Source: Woeseia oceani (GTDB lineage: Bacteria; Pseudomonadota; Gammaproteobacteria; Steroidobacterales; Woeseiaceae). Taken from it: a stretch of 64,000 bases of DNA. Positions 19,501 to 27,564 of the stretch are shown here, piece after piece. The notes beneath the pieces were generated by a model that worked only from the letters and a program-made list of their open reading frames with translations, was not told the DNA's origin and did no database searches. Every line of letters starts with the position of its first letter. Position 1 is the stretch's first letter. The DNA is taken from the NCBI RefSeq assembly GCF_001677435.1, contig NZ_CP016268.1, positions 3,399,001 through 3,463,000 on the forward strand. Direction: 5' to 3'. The position numbers and the translations under genes were made by a program.

Positions 19501-19807
19501 GCGCAATGCTCAGCACGCCAAGTGGACCACCCGGTTTGACTTCAAGGTTGACCAGGAATTCCCGGGCTTTGGTAACACGCGTGGTCGCGTATTCGCCAAG
19601 ATCTACAACGTCGGCAATCTGCTGAATGACAAGTGGGGTCGCGTCAATGACGCCCAGTTCTTCTCAGTGCAGGTTGTCAATTCGGATGTAGATGCGGTCA
19701 CCGGCCAGTACATTTTCAACACATTCAACGATCGCACTATCGAAGACGTGTTGGAGAGTCGTTCGCTCTATGAAATCCGTCTCGGCATCGAGATCGACTT
19801 CAACTAA
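16565..19807 (+). CDS. Large TonB-dependent receptor with carboxypeptidase-regulatory-like domain (Oar-like)
   Basis: 1080-residue outer-membrane receptor. After a signal peptide (ending VNAQ) comes a carboxypeptidase-regulatory-like beta domain at about 30-115 (IRGKVRDAAGAPVAGATVIV), a TonB box-like region (VEEIVVTGQAV), a plug with NAVTKSGTNEWQG, and a long barrel. This architecture is that of Oar/SusC-like receptors for large substrates. The ATG at 16565 starts the signal peptide. Neighbours are a lipoprotein EEP hydrolase upstream and, convergent, a 5'-nucleotidase, which suggests nucleic acid or nucleotide cargo; peptide cargo, as for other Oar-like receptors, is the main alternative. 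A strong terminator follows. Confidence 0.92.
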   Translation: MKNKFRLFGFAGRLAAGLMLLAVALPLTVNAQETTSSIRGKVRDAAGAPVAGATVIVRNMRTDVVYNYESNSTGTFFASNLPVGGPYQVTVNGVRTVEVASISLGDIYNLAIELPGGGAVEEIVVTGQAVQGVDVAAGPAATFTSYDIETSVNFNRDIVDVYSIDPRLNLDNQDDGFEINCGGKHPRFNSVTLDGISQNDRFGLNSNGYSTAVGMPFPFDAIEQVAVELAPFDVTYGGFSACNINAVTKSGTNEWQGNVFYEYTSDSLRGDTVVVDGVDRDLSTPAFDQTKIGFSVGGPILKDRLFVFAAYEESEDPRFLARGYAGSGVGEVRDWLSESDYNRIVDIANNVYAYDPGGLPSDGVQEAEKYMVRLDWNINDSHNLAVIYNYFDGFQDRDSDGDSGEFEFANHFYTKGAESKTTTVKLFSQWTDAFSTEVFFSQNEMNDSQVTVGPQDFGDFQISIGNDTVYLGADDSRQANALNTDSDFFKISGQFLLGDHVITGGYEREELTIFNQFVQHSRGGEWDFFDDSGFANNPAACDALTAQGRFDDPACSISGIDRFELGRPSRIYYGSGGGTNDPADAAALFSNTTNSLYLQDEFFFDEFDLTVVAGVRYDWFESSDRPNFNQAFTDANGVRNDANIDGLSLIMPRIGFTWGARDDLSVRGGIGLYSGGNPNVWLSNAWSNDGLTNVQLSLSNFNAANSVLDGTIPLTGPRPGYDIPQALYDQVAAVTPANAVNRGLVLIDPGYKQPREWKFALGATYDMPWFDIVADIDYLHTEQKKSAIYVDLSQEIVGETIIGQPIYDFTNGQDNLMLTNSTADGSSDVYSFSLRKNFDWGLDLMLGYAYTDSEDVNPMTSSVAVSNFENLATNDINNPIAGTSNYLVPHRLTFRASYANEFFGDNTTRFTMFAFASEGQPQSYVMGSGDLEGDGFFGRHLLYVPTGATDPNVQFDAGFDQAAFFAWVADEGLSSGLQERNAQHAKWTTRFDFKVDQEFPGFGNTRGRVFAKIYNVGNLLNDKWGRVNDAQFFSVQVVNSDVDAVTGQYIFNTFNDRTIEDVLESRSLYEIRLGIEIDFN

Positions 19808-19827
19808 AGCACCATTGCAAGACGAGA

Positions 19828-19857
19828 AAGGGCGGCCATTGGCCGCCCTTTTTTTTT
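19828..19857 (+). terminator. Rho-independent terminator after large receptor
   Basis: Perfect 10-base stem AAGGGCGGCC / GGCCGCCCTT with loop ATT, then a run of T (nine including the stem end). It lies between the convergent receptor and 5'-nucleotidase genes. Confidence 0.93.
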
Positions 19858-19877
19858 GCATCACGAATGTGTGGTAT

Positions 19878-21479
19878 TTAACGCGGCCAACATTCGCTGC
19901 GCTGGCCATCCAGTATCACGATCCGCGGCTGATTGGGATCGGACACAGCACCGATCGCTCTGCCCTCAGCCTGCGCACGAACGATCCCATCGACAACCAG
20001 GTACTTCAGTTCTGAGCCTGGCCGCGAAACGTTGCGGGCAGCTGAGAAATCGTAGCCGTCGCCACCGTTGTACAAATAGTCCGGCGCCACCAGCGTGTAA
20101 TCCTTGTCTGGCTCGATTTCCTGCCAGCCATCGGCGACCGGCACCTGCAGTGAAACCACGCGCTGGCCTTCCGGGCGGCGCCGGTCAGCGCAGATCCGGT
20201 AACCGGATATTTGCGGGAAGTAGCCTTTGCTGGGACCGGCACCGCGATAGCCGGCCTCCATCAGCCGGCGAAAATCGGCGCCCGACATCGTCATGTGGCG
20301 AAGGTAAGATGAAAAGCCGAAGGTACGGCCCACGTCCTCGAAGGTAATGTCGCCAATAATGAAGTCGTCGATACGCAAGGTCCCGCCGTTGACGAACGCG
20401 AGATCGGCCTGCGGCTCACCGAACGCCGGTCGCATTTGATCGGCGATAAACACGCCCCAGTTGCTTTCTTCATTGCGAACGGCCGTCTCGCGGGCATCCA
20501 GCGGCACAGCCGCTTCGCCTATCTTGGCCTCCAGGTAGGGAATCAGCTCCAGGAGTGACTCGCGCCACTTGTCCGCAATGCGCTGGTACTCAAGGTCACT
20601 CGGGATGCTGTCATCAATGGCAATTTCACTGGCGGTAACCAGAATGCCTTGCGCCGCATCCCGCCTGACATCGACACGCCAGATCGTGCGCGCATTTGAA
20701 GCGCCTTTGATAATTGTTGCGCGGTCCGGACTGCCCGGCTCGTATTCAGGCTCATGTTCATGCCCGCCCGCGATGATCTGCAATTTCGGGTACGTGGCAC
20801 GCAGGGCGGCAATGTCGCGGTCCTGCTCAAGATTCAAATGTGTAAGACCAATGACAACATCGACGCCCTGGCGTTCGAGGTCCTGCAGTGTTTGTTCGGC
20901 CTCTGCCAGGTAGTCAATGTCGACAGGTGCATAGTCCCGCTCATTGCCGCCGTGCTCCGCGTGCACTGTCAGCGAAAGGAACCCGACCCGCATGCCGCCC
21001 ATTTCAACAACGTAAGACTGGCGCAGTCGCCCATCAACCACCTTGTTGCCGGTGGCGAAGCGGAGATTGTCGCCGATCCAGTCGAAACGCGATTGCGCCA
21101 CCACAGCTTCGAGCACGTTGGCATCACGGTTGTCGAACTCGTGATTTCCGGGCACCACGTACATTGGCGCAAGATCGTGCATGAAGTTCATGGCCTCGAT
21201 CATCTGTTCGCCATCCCACAACTGACTTTCGAGTGAGGGGTAAATGAAGTCACCGCCATGCAGCAAACGAACGTCGCGCCCCTCATCCCGTAATTGCCGG
21301 ATAAGTGTCACAACCCGACCGAAGCCACCACGATGTCCGTCTTCGACGGCATCAATCCGGTAGGTATCGTTCAGGTGCAGAAATGTCACCGCTCCCGCAG
21401 AGTCGTCAGGTGACGGCGATAAGGCACAGGCCGACAACGTCATTGTGGCCATAAGTAGAAGTACGGCTAACTTTCTCAT
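19878..21479 (-). CDS. 5'-nucleotidase / 2',3'-cyclic phosphodiesterase-type lipoprotein
   Basis: 533-residue UshA-like enzyme. A lipoprotein signal ends in LSAC. The N-terminal calcineurin-like metallophosphatase domain shows the family motifs FLHLNDTYR, LHGGDF, PGNHEFDN and IAGGHEHEPE, and the C-terminal 5_nucleotid_C domain has FVNGGTLRIDD and NGGDGYDF. It would remove phosphate from nucleotides outside the inner membrane so that nucleosides can be imported. Good AGGAG site before the ATG at 21479. Divergent from another lipoprotein phosphatase gene. Confidence 0.9.
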   Translation of the reverse strand: MRKLAVLLLMATMTLSACALSPSPDDSAGAVTFLHLNDTYRIDAVEDGHRGGFGRVVTLIRQLRDEGRDVRLLHGGDFIYPSLESQLWDGEQMIEAMNFMHDLAPMYVVPGNHEFDNRDANVLEAVVAQSRFDWIGDNLRFATGNKVVDGRLRQSYVVEMGGMRVGFLSLTVHAEHGGNERDYAPVDIDYLAEAEQTLQDLERQGVDVVIGLTHLNLEQDRDIAALRATYPKLQIIAGGHEHEPEYEPGSPDRATIIKGASNARTIWRVDVRRDAAQGILVTASEIAIDDSIPSDLEYQRIADKWRESLLELIPYLEAKIGEAAVPLDARETAVRNEESNWGVFIADQMRPAFGEPQADLAFVNGGTLRIDDFIIGDITFEDVGRTFGFSSYLRHMTMSGADFRRLMEAGYRGAGPSKGYFPQISGYRICADRRRPEGQRVVSLQVPVADGWQEIEPDKDYTLVAPDYLYNGGDGYDFSAARNVSRPGSELKYLVVDGIVRAQAEGRAIGAVSDPNQPRIVILDGQRSECWPR

Positions 21480-21780
21480 CTCAGCTCCTGTTCGATCGCT
21501 GAATACAATTCCAGTAATCGTGAATTGTGCCCCCAGCCCCGTTCAATTGCGATTACGGGCGAGGCCGCAAAGGTCAGCGAACGGTCAAAGCCGATGCGAC
21601 GACCTTGCTCGTACGGAATTCGCTGACCGATGCGAGCCGCCGATGTACAGGATCATTCCGGCATTACGCTGGCATTGCTACGCTGATGGCTGCTGGCCGC
21701 AATCGCCAAGGCCATGCTAACCTGAGTCACTGCATCCAGAGCACCGCATTCGAGCCTTCGCGCAGGAGACCTGCCGCACT
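21480..21780. other. Divergent intergenic region between two lipoprotein phosphatases
   Basis: 301 bases between the leftward 5'-nucleotidase and the rightward acid phosphatase. Short frames across it have no homology and poor ribosome sites. It must hold both promoters; no box pair better than chance was found. The shared region would allow joint control of the two nucleotide-processing lipoproteins. Confidence 0.5.
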
Positions 21781-22599
21781 ATGAGAGAGATGATGAAACG
21801 GGTATTGGCGTTAACTGTTGCTGTTGTTATTGCTGCCGGCTGTACTAGCGCACCGCTTGCCGGACCAGAGCCTTACATCCACCCCGGAATCCGCTGGGTT
21901 CAGCAATCCGCTGAATTCGAAGCGGTTGCGATGCAGGTCTATCGCAAGGCCGGCGACGACCTCGCCGCCAAGGTCAACGACCGTTCATGGAGCGCTTTGC
22001 CAGATCAGAGCAACGCTGAGGACCTGCCGCCCGCGATTATTTTCGATGTCGATGAAACCGTCGTCAGCAATGCAGAATTTCAACTGACGCTGATACCGCC
22101 CTTCAGCGACGAAAAACTGAATGCATGGAACGCCGCCAACAAAGCGACCGGCATTCCCGGCGTTGCCGAGTTCGCCGCTAAGGCGCGCGCCATGGGCGTG
22201 GAACTGTTTTTCGTTACCAACCGGCCGTGCATTAAAGATGAGCGCACCGGCGCCGCCTGCCCACAGAAAGCCGTATCCACTCAGGACGTCGTCGAAGCCG
22301 GCATTCCGGTAAGCGAAGAATTCGTCATGCTGTCGTATGAACAGCCAGGCTGGAACAAGGAAAAGAAAAACCGTCGTGATGAAATCGCGAAGAATTACCG
22401 CGTCATCATGTTAATCGGAGACGATCTCGGTGATTTCATTCCGTGTTCCCGTCGGCGCGCCGTCAGCCCCTGTACGCAGGGTGCCAGTGCGCAAAGTCGA
22501 AAACTCGCGACGGCGCAGCACCGCAACTACTGGGGCAACGGCTGGTACATTTTGCCGAACCCCATGCACGGCTCCTGGACCACGGTTCTCACCCAGTGA
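21781..22599 (+). CDS. HAD-family acid phosphatase, lipoprotein e(P4) type
   Basis: 272-residue lipoprotein (lipobox IAAGC) of the class C acid phosphatases. The catalytic DxDxT motif is FDVDETVVSN near residue 95, the lysine/asparagine side is FVTNRPC, and the acidic motif is GDDLGDF. In Haemophilus the e(P4) protein dephosphorylates NMN and nucleoside monophosphates at the outer membrane; the same role fits here. ATG 21781 has AGGAGA eleven bases upstream; ATGs three and four codons later are alternatives. Its stop overlaps the GTG start of cytidine deaminase (GTGA), which ties it directly to nucleoside catabolism. Confidence 0.9.
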   Translation: MREMMKRVLALTVAVVIAAGCTSAPLAGPEPYIHPGIRWVQQSAEFEAVAMQVYRKAGDDLAAKVNDRSWSALPDQSNAEDLPPAIIFDVDETVVSNAEFQLTLIPPFSDEKLNAWNAANKATGIPGVAEFAAKARAMGVELFFVTNRPCIKDERTGAACPQKAVSTQDVVEAGIPVSEEFVMLSYEQPGWNKEKKNRRDEIAKNYRVIMLIGDDLGDFIPCSRRRAVSPCTQGASAQSRKLATAQHRNYWGNGWYILPNPMHGSWTTVLTQ

Positions 22600-22991
22600 A
22601 CGACGAGGAACTGATTGACGCCGCCAGCACAGTTCGGGAACGGGCTTATGCGCCGCATTCAGGCTACTACGTGGGCGCCGCACTGCTGGATGAATCCGGC
22701 AAACTGCACCTGGGCTGCAATGTAGAGAATTCATCGTTCCCACTCGGCTCCTGCGCCGAGGCGGGCGCTATCAGCGCAATGGTTGCCGCTGGCGGCAAAC
22801 GCATCGCGAAGATCGCCGCTGTCGGCGGCCGTTCTGTATTGGAAACCTGCACGCCGTGCGGCGGCTGTCGCCAACGGATCGCCGAGTTTGCCGATGACGA
22901 CACCCGCATCCTGCTACTGGACGAATCAGGAGACGTCGTCAGCTACTCAATAAATGAGTTGTTACCCGCGTCGTTTCATCTGCACGAGTAA
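22596..22991 (+). CDS. cdd: Cytidine deaminase
   Basis: 131-residue homotetrameric-type cytidine deaminase converting (deoxy)cytidine to (deoxy)uridine. It contains GCNVENSSFPLGSCAEAGAI, with the catalytic Glu and a zinc Cys, and CTPCGGCRQ with two more zinc Cys. The GTG start at 22596 overlaps the preceding stop by four bases; homology begins here although the frame is open further upstream. It ends three bases before the convergent ribokinase gene. Confidence 0.94.
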   Translation: MNDEELIDAASTVRERAYAPHSGYYVGAALLDESGKLHLGCNVENSSFPLGSCAEAGAISAMVAAGGKRIAKIAAVGGRSVLETCTPCGGCRQRIAEFADDDTRILLLDESGDVVSYSINELLPASFHLHE

Positions 22992-22994
22992 GCC

Positions 22995-23855
22995 CTAGTT
23001 CGCAAGCAATGCCAGCGCAGCCGCACGGTCGGGTAATCCGGCCTGCGCACCGTGTCCGGTCGTTGAAACGGCCGCGGCCGCGCAGGCGAAGCGCAGTGCC
23101 TCAGCCGCATCCTGCCCCTCCGCCAGTCCCAGCGTGAGTGCCGCAGTAAAACAGTCACCGGCGCCAGTCGTATCAACCGGTACCACCTCAGGCACTGTGG
23201 TCGTGGCCACGATCTCCCCGCGCCGGTAAAGAACAGCGCCGCGCCCGCCCAGCGTCGTTGCAACCAAACCGCCCAGCCGGTGTAGCTTGTCGCCGTAGTA
23301 TTTCGCTTCACCTTCATTGACCACCAACAGGTCTGCGCGCTGAAGTAGGGCCTCCGGTACGTCCGTCACTGGCGCGAGATTGACGCACAGGAATCCTTCA
23401 AAGGTGCGCGCAATAAACTCCAGGGTTTCGACCGGCACCTCAAGCTGACAGATCAGTGCGTCCGCCGGCGGAAGCTGTAGTTTGTCAGCGGACAAACGGC
23501 GGTTGGCCCCCGGTGCGACAACGATCTGATTCTCGCCCCGGGCATCAACGGCGATCAAGGCCACACCCGTTGCACAACCGGGATCAACGATTACGCCGGA
23601 CAAATCCACATTCGCAGCGCGCAACAACGCCAACGCCTCGTCGGCCATGGCGTCGTTGCCGACACAGGCAAGCAGGCTGACCTCCGCTCCCAAACGGCGG
23701 GCGGCGAGTGCCTGGTTAGCGCCTTTGCCACCCGGCGACCGGCCCAGTTCGCCGTTGGTGACCGTCTCGCCGGCTTTGGGCAAGCGAGCAACACGGGCGA
23801 CCAGGTCGAGGTTCACGGAACCGGTTATGACGATGCGTGTCGCTTGCACTGTCAT
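22995..23855 (-). CDS. rbsK: Ribokinase
   Basis: 286-residue PfkB-family kinase with VITGSVNLDLVARV at the N-terminus, the glycine motif GRSPGGKGANQALAARRLG, and DTTGAGDCFTAAL with the catalytic Asp. Best match is ribokinase, which makes ribose-5-phosphate; deoxyribokinase is possible in this context. It is the last gene of a leftward cluster add, phyH, deoA, nupC, rbsK, 76 bases after the transporter. Confidence 0.88.
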   Translation of the reverse strand: MTVQATRIVITGSVNLDLVARVARLPKAGETVTNGELGRSPGGKGANQALAARRLGAEVSLLACVGNDAMADEALALLRAANVDLSGVIVDPGCATGVALIAVDARGENQIVVAPGANRRLSADKLQLPPADALICQLEVPVETLEFIARTFEGFLCVNLAPVTDVPEALLQRADLLVVNEGEAKYYGDKLHRLGGLVATTLGGRGAVLYRRGEIVATTTVPEVVPVDTTGAGDCFTAALTLGLAEGQDAAEALRFACAAAAVSTTGHGAQAGLPDRAAALALLAN

Positions 23856-23931
23856 GCGTTCACGAACTCAGCGAGGAGCCGCCAGCCGGCGTGGCACCGA
23901 GTTCGCGATAGAGCCATTTTTCTCATACTAA

Positions 23932-25158
23932 TCAGAAGCTTAACAGAAGTCCGGCGAGTGCCGCACTGAGCAAATTCGACAGCGAACCGGCGGCAACCGC
24001 ACGCAGGCCGAAGCGGGCAATGAGTTCGCGTTTTTCCGGTACCAGGCTGCCCAAGCCACCGAGCAGGATGGCAATCGACGACAGGTTGGCGAAGCCGCAC
24101 AAGGCGAACGTGGTCACCGCGACCGTGCGCTCGCTGGCATCCGCGAGGTAATCGCCAAGATGACTGAAGGCGACGAACTCGTTGAGTATCAGCTTCTCGC
24201 CGAACAAGGCACCTGACAATTCCGCTTCGTCCCACGGCACACTCAATAAGAACATCAACGGCTGGAACAATTTGCCGAGCAACAGTTGCAGGGTAATCCC
24301 CTCGAAACCGAACCAGCCGGCAATACCGCCGACAATGCCGTTGAATAATGCGATCAACGCCACGAAGGCCACCAGCATCGCACCAATATTTACCGCGAGT
24401 CGCAGTCCGTCAGCAGTGCCAACGGCCGCGGCCAGTATGACATTGGCGTGCTTGCTCGGTTCCATTTGCAGCTTGTGGTTTGTCTGGCTTGCCGCCGTGT
24501 CTGCGGTATCCGGCATCAGTATTTTTGCCATCAGCAAACCACCGGGTGCCGCCATAAAGCTGGCCGCCAACAGGTATTTCAGTTCCGCGCCCATGAATAC
24601 ATAGGCGGCGAGCACCGTTCCGGCAACCGACGCAACCCCGGACACCATCACCGCGAACAACTGCGGTTCCGTCAGGTTACGCAAGTAGGGCTTGATAACC
24701 AGCGGCGCTTCGGTCTGGCCGACAAAAATATTGGCCGCCGCGTTGAGTGATTCCACGGGTCCGGTCCCGACGAGCCAGCGCAAGCCACCGCCCACCAGCT
24801 TGACCACCCACTGCATGATCCGCAGGTGATAGAGCACCGACATCAGGGCGGAGAAGAAAATAATGATAGGCAAAACATTGATCGCGAAACTGAATCCGAC
24901 CACATCGCCGGCCAGTGGCCCGAACACCATGTCGATACCCGCCTTCGAAAAATCGATAACAGCCTGCACGCCATCGCTCAGCGCCAGAATGGCGAGCTTG
25001 CCCCATTCCGAATACAGGACCAGGGCGGCGACGACGACTTGCAACGCAAAGGCGGCGCCAACGACGCGAAAATTGATTGCGCGCCGGTTCGTGGACAAGA
25101 GAACAGCAATCGCCAGAATGACGATGAGGCCCGCGATACCGATCCAGTTTTCTAACAT
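23932..25158 (-). CDS. NupC-family concentrative nucleoside transporter (Gln in HP1)
   Basis: 408-residue CNT transporter with about ten hydrophobic segments. It drives nucleoside uptake with a cation gradient. The substrate-binding hairpin reads GQTEAPLV (Gln148, Thr149, Glu150), the canonical nucleobase-contacting set of CNT proteins. The later NEFVAF supplies the ribose-contacting Glu, and FALCGFAN is typical. Lies between deoA and ribokinase genes on the same strand, 106 bases after deoA. Differs from the second transporter in this window at the Gln position. Confidence 0.92.
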   Translation of the reverse strand: MLENWIGIAGLIVILAIAVLLSTNRRAINFRVVGAAFALQVVVAALVLYSEWGKLAILALSDGVQAVIDFSKAGIDMVFGPLAGDVVGFSFAINVLPIIIFFSALMSVLYHLRIMQWVVKLVGGGLRWLVGTGPVESLNAAANIFVGQTEAPLVIKPYLRNLTEPQLFAVMVSGVASVAGTVLAAYVFMGAELKYLLAASFMAAPGGLLMAKILMPDTADTAASQTNHKLQMEPSKHANVILAAAVGTADGLRLAVNIGAMLVAFVALIALFNGIVGGIAGWFGFEGITLQLLLGKLFQPLMFLLSVPWDEAELSGALFGEKLILNEFVAFSHLGDYLADASERTVAVTTFALCGFANLSSIAILLGGLGSLVPEKRELIARFGLRAVAAGSLSNLLSAALAGLLLSF

Positions 25159-25264
25159 GCGCGCCCCTCGCCAGATTCAGTCCCCGGCCCTGTTTATTCT
25201 TGCTCCCGGATACCGCCCGATTAACCGGCGGCAGTGGACAGGATAACCGCTGCCGGGTGGCAGG

Positions 25265-26587
25265 TCATGCCGCGTCGATGGTACGGCAGACGACCGCTCG
25301 TGCCTCGGGCGGTACAGGCGAAACGGCGGCGGCGGCGCGTAGCCGCTGAACGGCCTGGTTGGCTTTCTCCACCGTTGATGCATGAACCATCGCAACCGGA
25401 TGCTGCTTGTCGACGGCGTCACCTATCTGCTTAAAGTCCGAAAAGCCCACGGCCAGATCAAGCGCCTCGCCAAGCACTCTGCGACCGCCACCCAGTTCGA
25501 TGATGGCGTTGCCAATCGCGTGGGTATCCATGCTGTGCAAATAGCCGTCCTGCTCGAGATAAACAGGTTGAATCACCGGCGCGGTTGGCAGGTGATGCTC
25601 GTACCTGTCGATAAAGTCGGCCGGCCCACCAAGCTCGGCCACCATGCGCGCGAAGCGCTCGGCTGCCGCGCCGGAACGGATCGCTTCGTCGACCCGCTTT
25701 GCTGCGCCGGCCGCATCGCGTTCGATACCGGTCAGTAACAACATCTCGGCAGTCAGCGCGCGAACCACCTCGTCCAAGCGCGCCTCACTGCCTTCGTTGC
25801 GCAAATAGCGTACCGATTCCGCTATTTCCAGTGCGTTGCCAGCCGTGTAGCCCAGCACCTCGTTCATGTCGGTGATTACGGCATGGGTCTTCAGCCCGGC
25901 GCGGGCGGCCGTGCCAATTATCGAGCGCGACAGTTCTTCAGCACGGGACATGGACTGCATGAATGCACCGCTACCCACTTTGACGTCCATGACCAGACCA
26001 TCAAGTCCGGCTGCTATTTTCTTGGACAATATCGATGCCGTAATCAACGGCACTGATTCCACCGTCGCGGTGACATCACGGATGGCATACAGGCGGCGGT
26101 CGGCTGGCGCGAGATCCGCTGTCTGGCCGATAATCGCGCAACCCACTGATGCAACGACTTTGCGAAACAGGGCGAAATCAGGTGTCGCCTGATAGCCCGG
26201 AATACTCTCGGCTTTGTCCGTTGTTCCCCCTGTGTGACCGAGACCGCGGCCCGAAATCATCGGCACGTAGCAACCGCAGGCCGCCGCGATCGGCGCAAGC
26301 AGGAAACTGACTTTGTCCCCGACGCCGCCCGTCGAATGCTTGTCCACTACCGGGCCATCCAGACCGGCATCCTGCCATTCCAGCACACTTCCCGACTGCG
26401 CCATTGCGATCGTCAGCAGGCCCGCCTCATCGAATGACATCGAATTCAGAAAGATCGCCATGGCCAGCGCCGAGACCTGTTCCGCCGGCAATGATCCATC
26501 GGCAAGTCCATCCACCAGGTACTGAATTTCGTCCGCTGACAGCTCGCCACCATCGCGTTTTTTTCGAATGACATCCGTGAACAGCAT
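25265..26587 (-). CDS. deoA: Thymidine phosphorylase
   Basis: 440-residue pyrimidine nucleoside phosphorylase that cleaves thymidine and deoxyuridine to base and deoxyribose-1-phosphate. Clear motifs are KKRDGGELSADEIQ at the N-terminus, the phosphate-binding KHSTGGVGDKVS, and MISGRGLGHTGGTTDK. ATG 26587 was chosen because MLFTDVIRKKRDG matches the family start. An AAGGAG site that includes the stop codon of the dioxygenase gene lies eight bases upstream, so the two are coupled. Confidence 0.95.
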   Translation of the reverse strand: MLFTDVIRKKRDGGELSADEIQYLVDGLADGSLPAEQVSALAMAIFLNSMSFDEAGLLTIAMAQSGSVLEWQDAGLDGPVVDKHSTGGVGDKVSFLLAPIAAACGCYVPMISGRGLGHTGGTTDKAESIPGYQATPDFALFRKVVASVGCAIIGQTADLAPADRRLYAIRDVTATVESVPLITASILSKKIAAGLDGLVMDVKVGSGAFMQSMSRAEELSRSIIGTAARAGLKTHAVITDMNEVLGYTAGNALEIAESVRYLRNEGSEARLDEVVRALTAEMLLLTGIERDAAGAAKRVDEAIRSGAAAERFARMVAELGGPADFIDRYEHHLPTAPVIQPVYLEQDGYLHSMDTHAIGNAIIELGGGRRVLGEALDLAVGFSDFKQIGDAVDKQHPVAMVHASTVEKANQAVQRLRAAAAVSPVPPEARAVVCRTIDAA

Positions 26588-26595
26588 GAGGCTCC

Positions 26596-27498
26596 TTAGC
26601 GAAAGCCGCGCAACGGCAGATTTGCCGGACGCTGCAGCCAGTTGTCTGCTGGATAGTGGCAACGCTTGTCGATAGCGTGCAGCGTATAAGCATGACGCGA
26701 CGTTGCCGAGCGGTTCGGGCCACTCAGATGCGGCGCACGACCGTCAAAAATCACCAGCGCACCCGCCTTGGCTTCGGCCGGCAGCTTGCGTTCCTCCGGC
26801 CACGGCGTCGCATCCAGGGTATCGGTTCTTAGTTGGGTTGCGCTTACCCGGCGGTTGCGCTTCTTCAGCGGTCCTTTGTGTTCGCCCGGAATGAAATACA
26901 TACAACCGTTGTCGATGGTCGCATCTTCAAGTGCAAACCAGAAACCGGTGCAGGACTCGGGCTCGGTGTACAGGTAGGTCGAATCCTGATGGCAAACCAC
27001 TTCGCCACCTATACGCGGCGGCTTGAAGATGTACATCGACTGAATAATCGCCGGATCTTGCTGACCCAGGCTATCGCTCAACGCTGCCAGCTTTTCAGTG
27101 TGCGAGAAACTGCCGAACAGCGGGTCAAGGTCGTGCATGGCATGACCCATCTTGTTGAGGCATTGCTCTTTCGACTGCCGCAGTTGACCGTTTTCGTCAA
27201 ACGCATCGCTTTCCAGGAAGAAACGAATTTTGTCTCCGGAGTCGATAAAGTAGGTGTCATCAAGCTGCGTCTGATCGGTGGTCGAAAATATACTGCGGAT
27301 ACTGGCCGGATCGAAGTCAGCAACCAGTTCGAGCGCTCTGTCACGCAGTGCATCGCATTGCGATCTCGAAACAAAGCCATCTAGGATCAATACACCGTGC
27401 ATGCGGTACGCCGCAAGCATCTCGTTGCTCAAACAACCATCGGCGGGGGCCGTGTAGCGCGGCAGTGCGCTGACGGCCGTTTCAGGGTTCAATGACAT
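26596..27498 (-). CDS. PhyH-family 2-oxoglutarate/Fe(II) dioxygenase, PHYHD1-like
   Basis: 300-residue non-haem iron dioxygenase. The facial triad is complete: His170 and Asp172 in CHQDSTYLYTEP, and His257, with Arg268 (SRHAYTLH) for 2-oxoglutarate. Segments such as SGDKIRFF, QSMYIFKPP, GGEV, LYTEP and WFALEDATIDNGCMYFIPG closely resemble human PHYHD1 rather than phytanoyl-CoA hydroxylase itself. No signal peptide, so cytoplasmic. It sits between add and deoA, eight bases before deoA, so its substrate is probably a nucleoside, base or sugar derived from one. Family and active site are seen; the nucleoside role is inference from context. Confidence 0.88.
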   Translation of the reverse strand: MSLNPETAVSALPRYTAPADGCLSNEMLAAYRMHGVLILDGFVSRSQCDALRDRALELVADFDPASIRSIFSTTDQTQLDDTYFIDSGDKIRFFLESDAFDENGQLRQSKEQCLNKMGHAMHDLDPLFGSFSHTEKLAALSDSLGQQDPAIIQSMYIFKPPRIGGEVVCHQDSTYLYTEPESCTGFWFALEDATIDNGCMYFIPGEHKGPLKKRNRRVSATQLRTDTLDATPWPEERKLPAEAKAGALVIFDGRAPHLSGPNRSATSRHAYTLHAIDKRCHYPADNWLQRPANLPLRGFR

Positions 27499-27564
27499 GG
27501 CGCATTAATATAGGAATCAACCCACAGGCGCAATAAGTGCGCTTTTGACCGCCACAGCAATACC

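Noticed and set aside
21445-21784. Two short rightward frames between the lipoprotein phosphatases
   Set aside because: They overlap each other and the start of the 5'-nucleotidase gene, have no homology and occupy the expected divergent promoter region.
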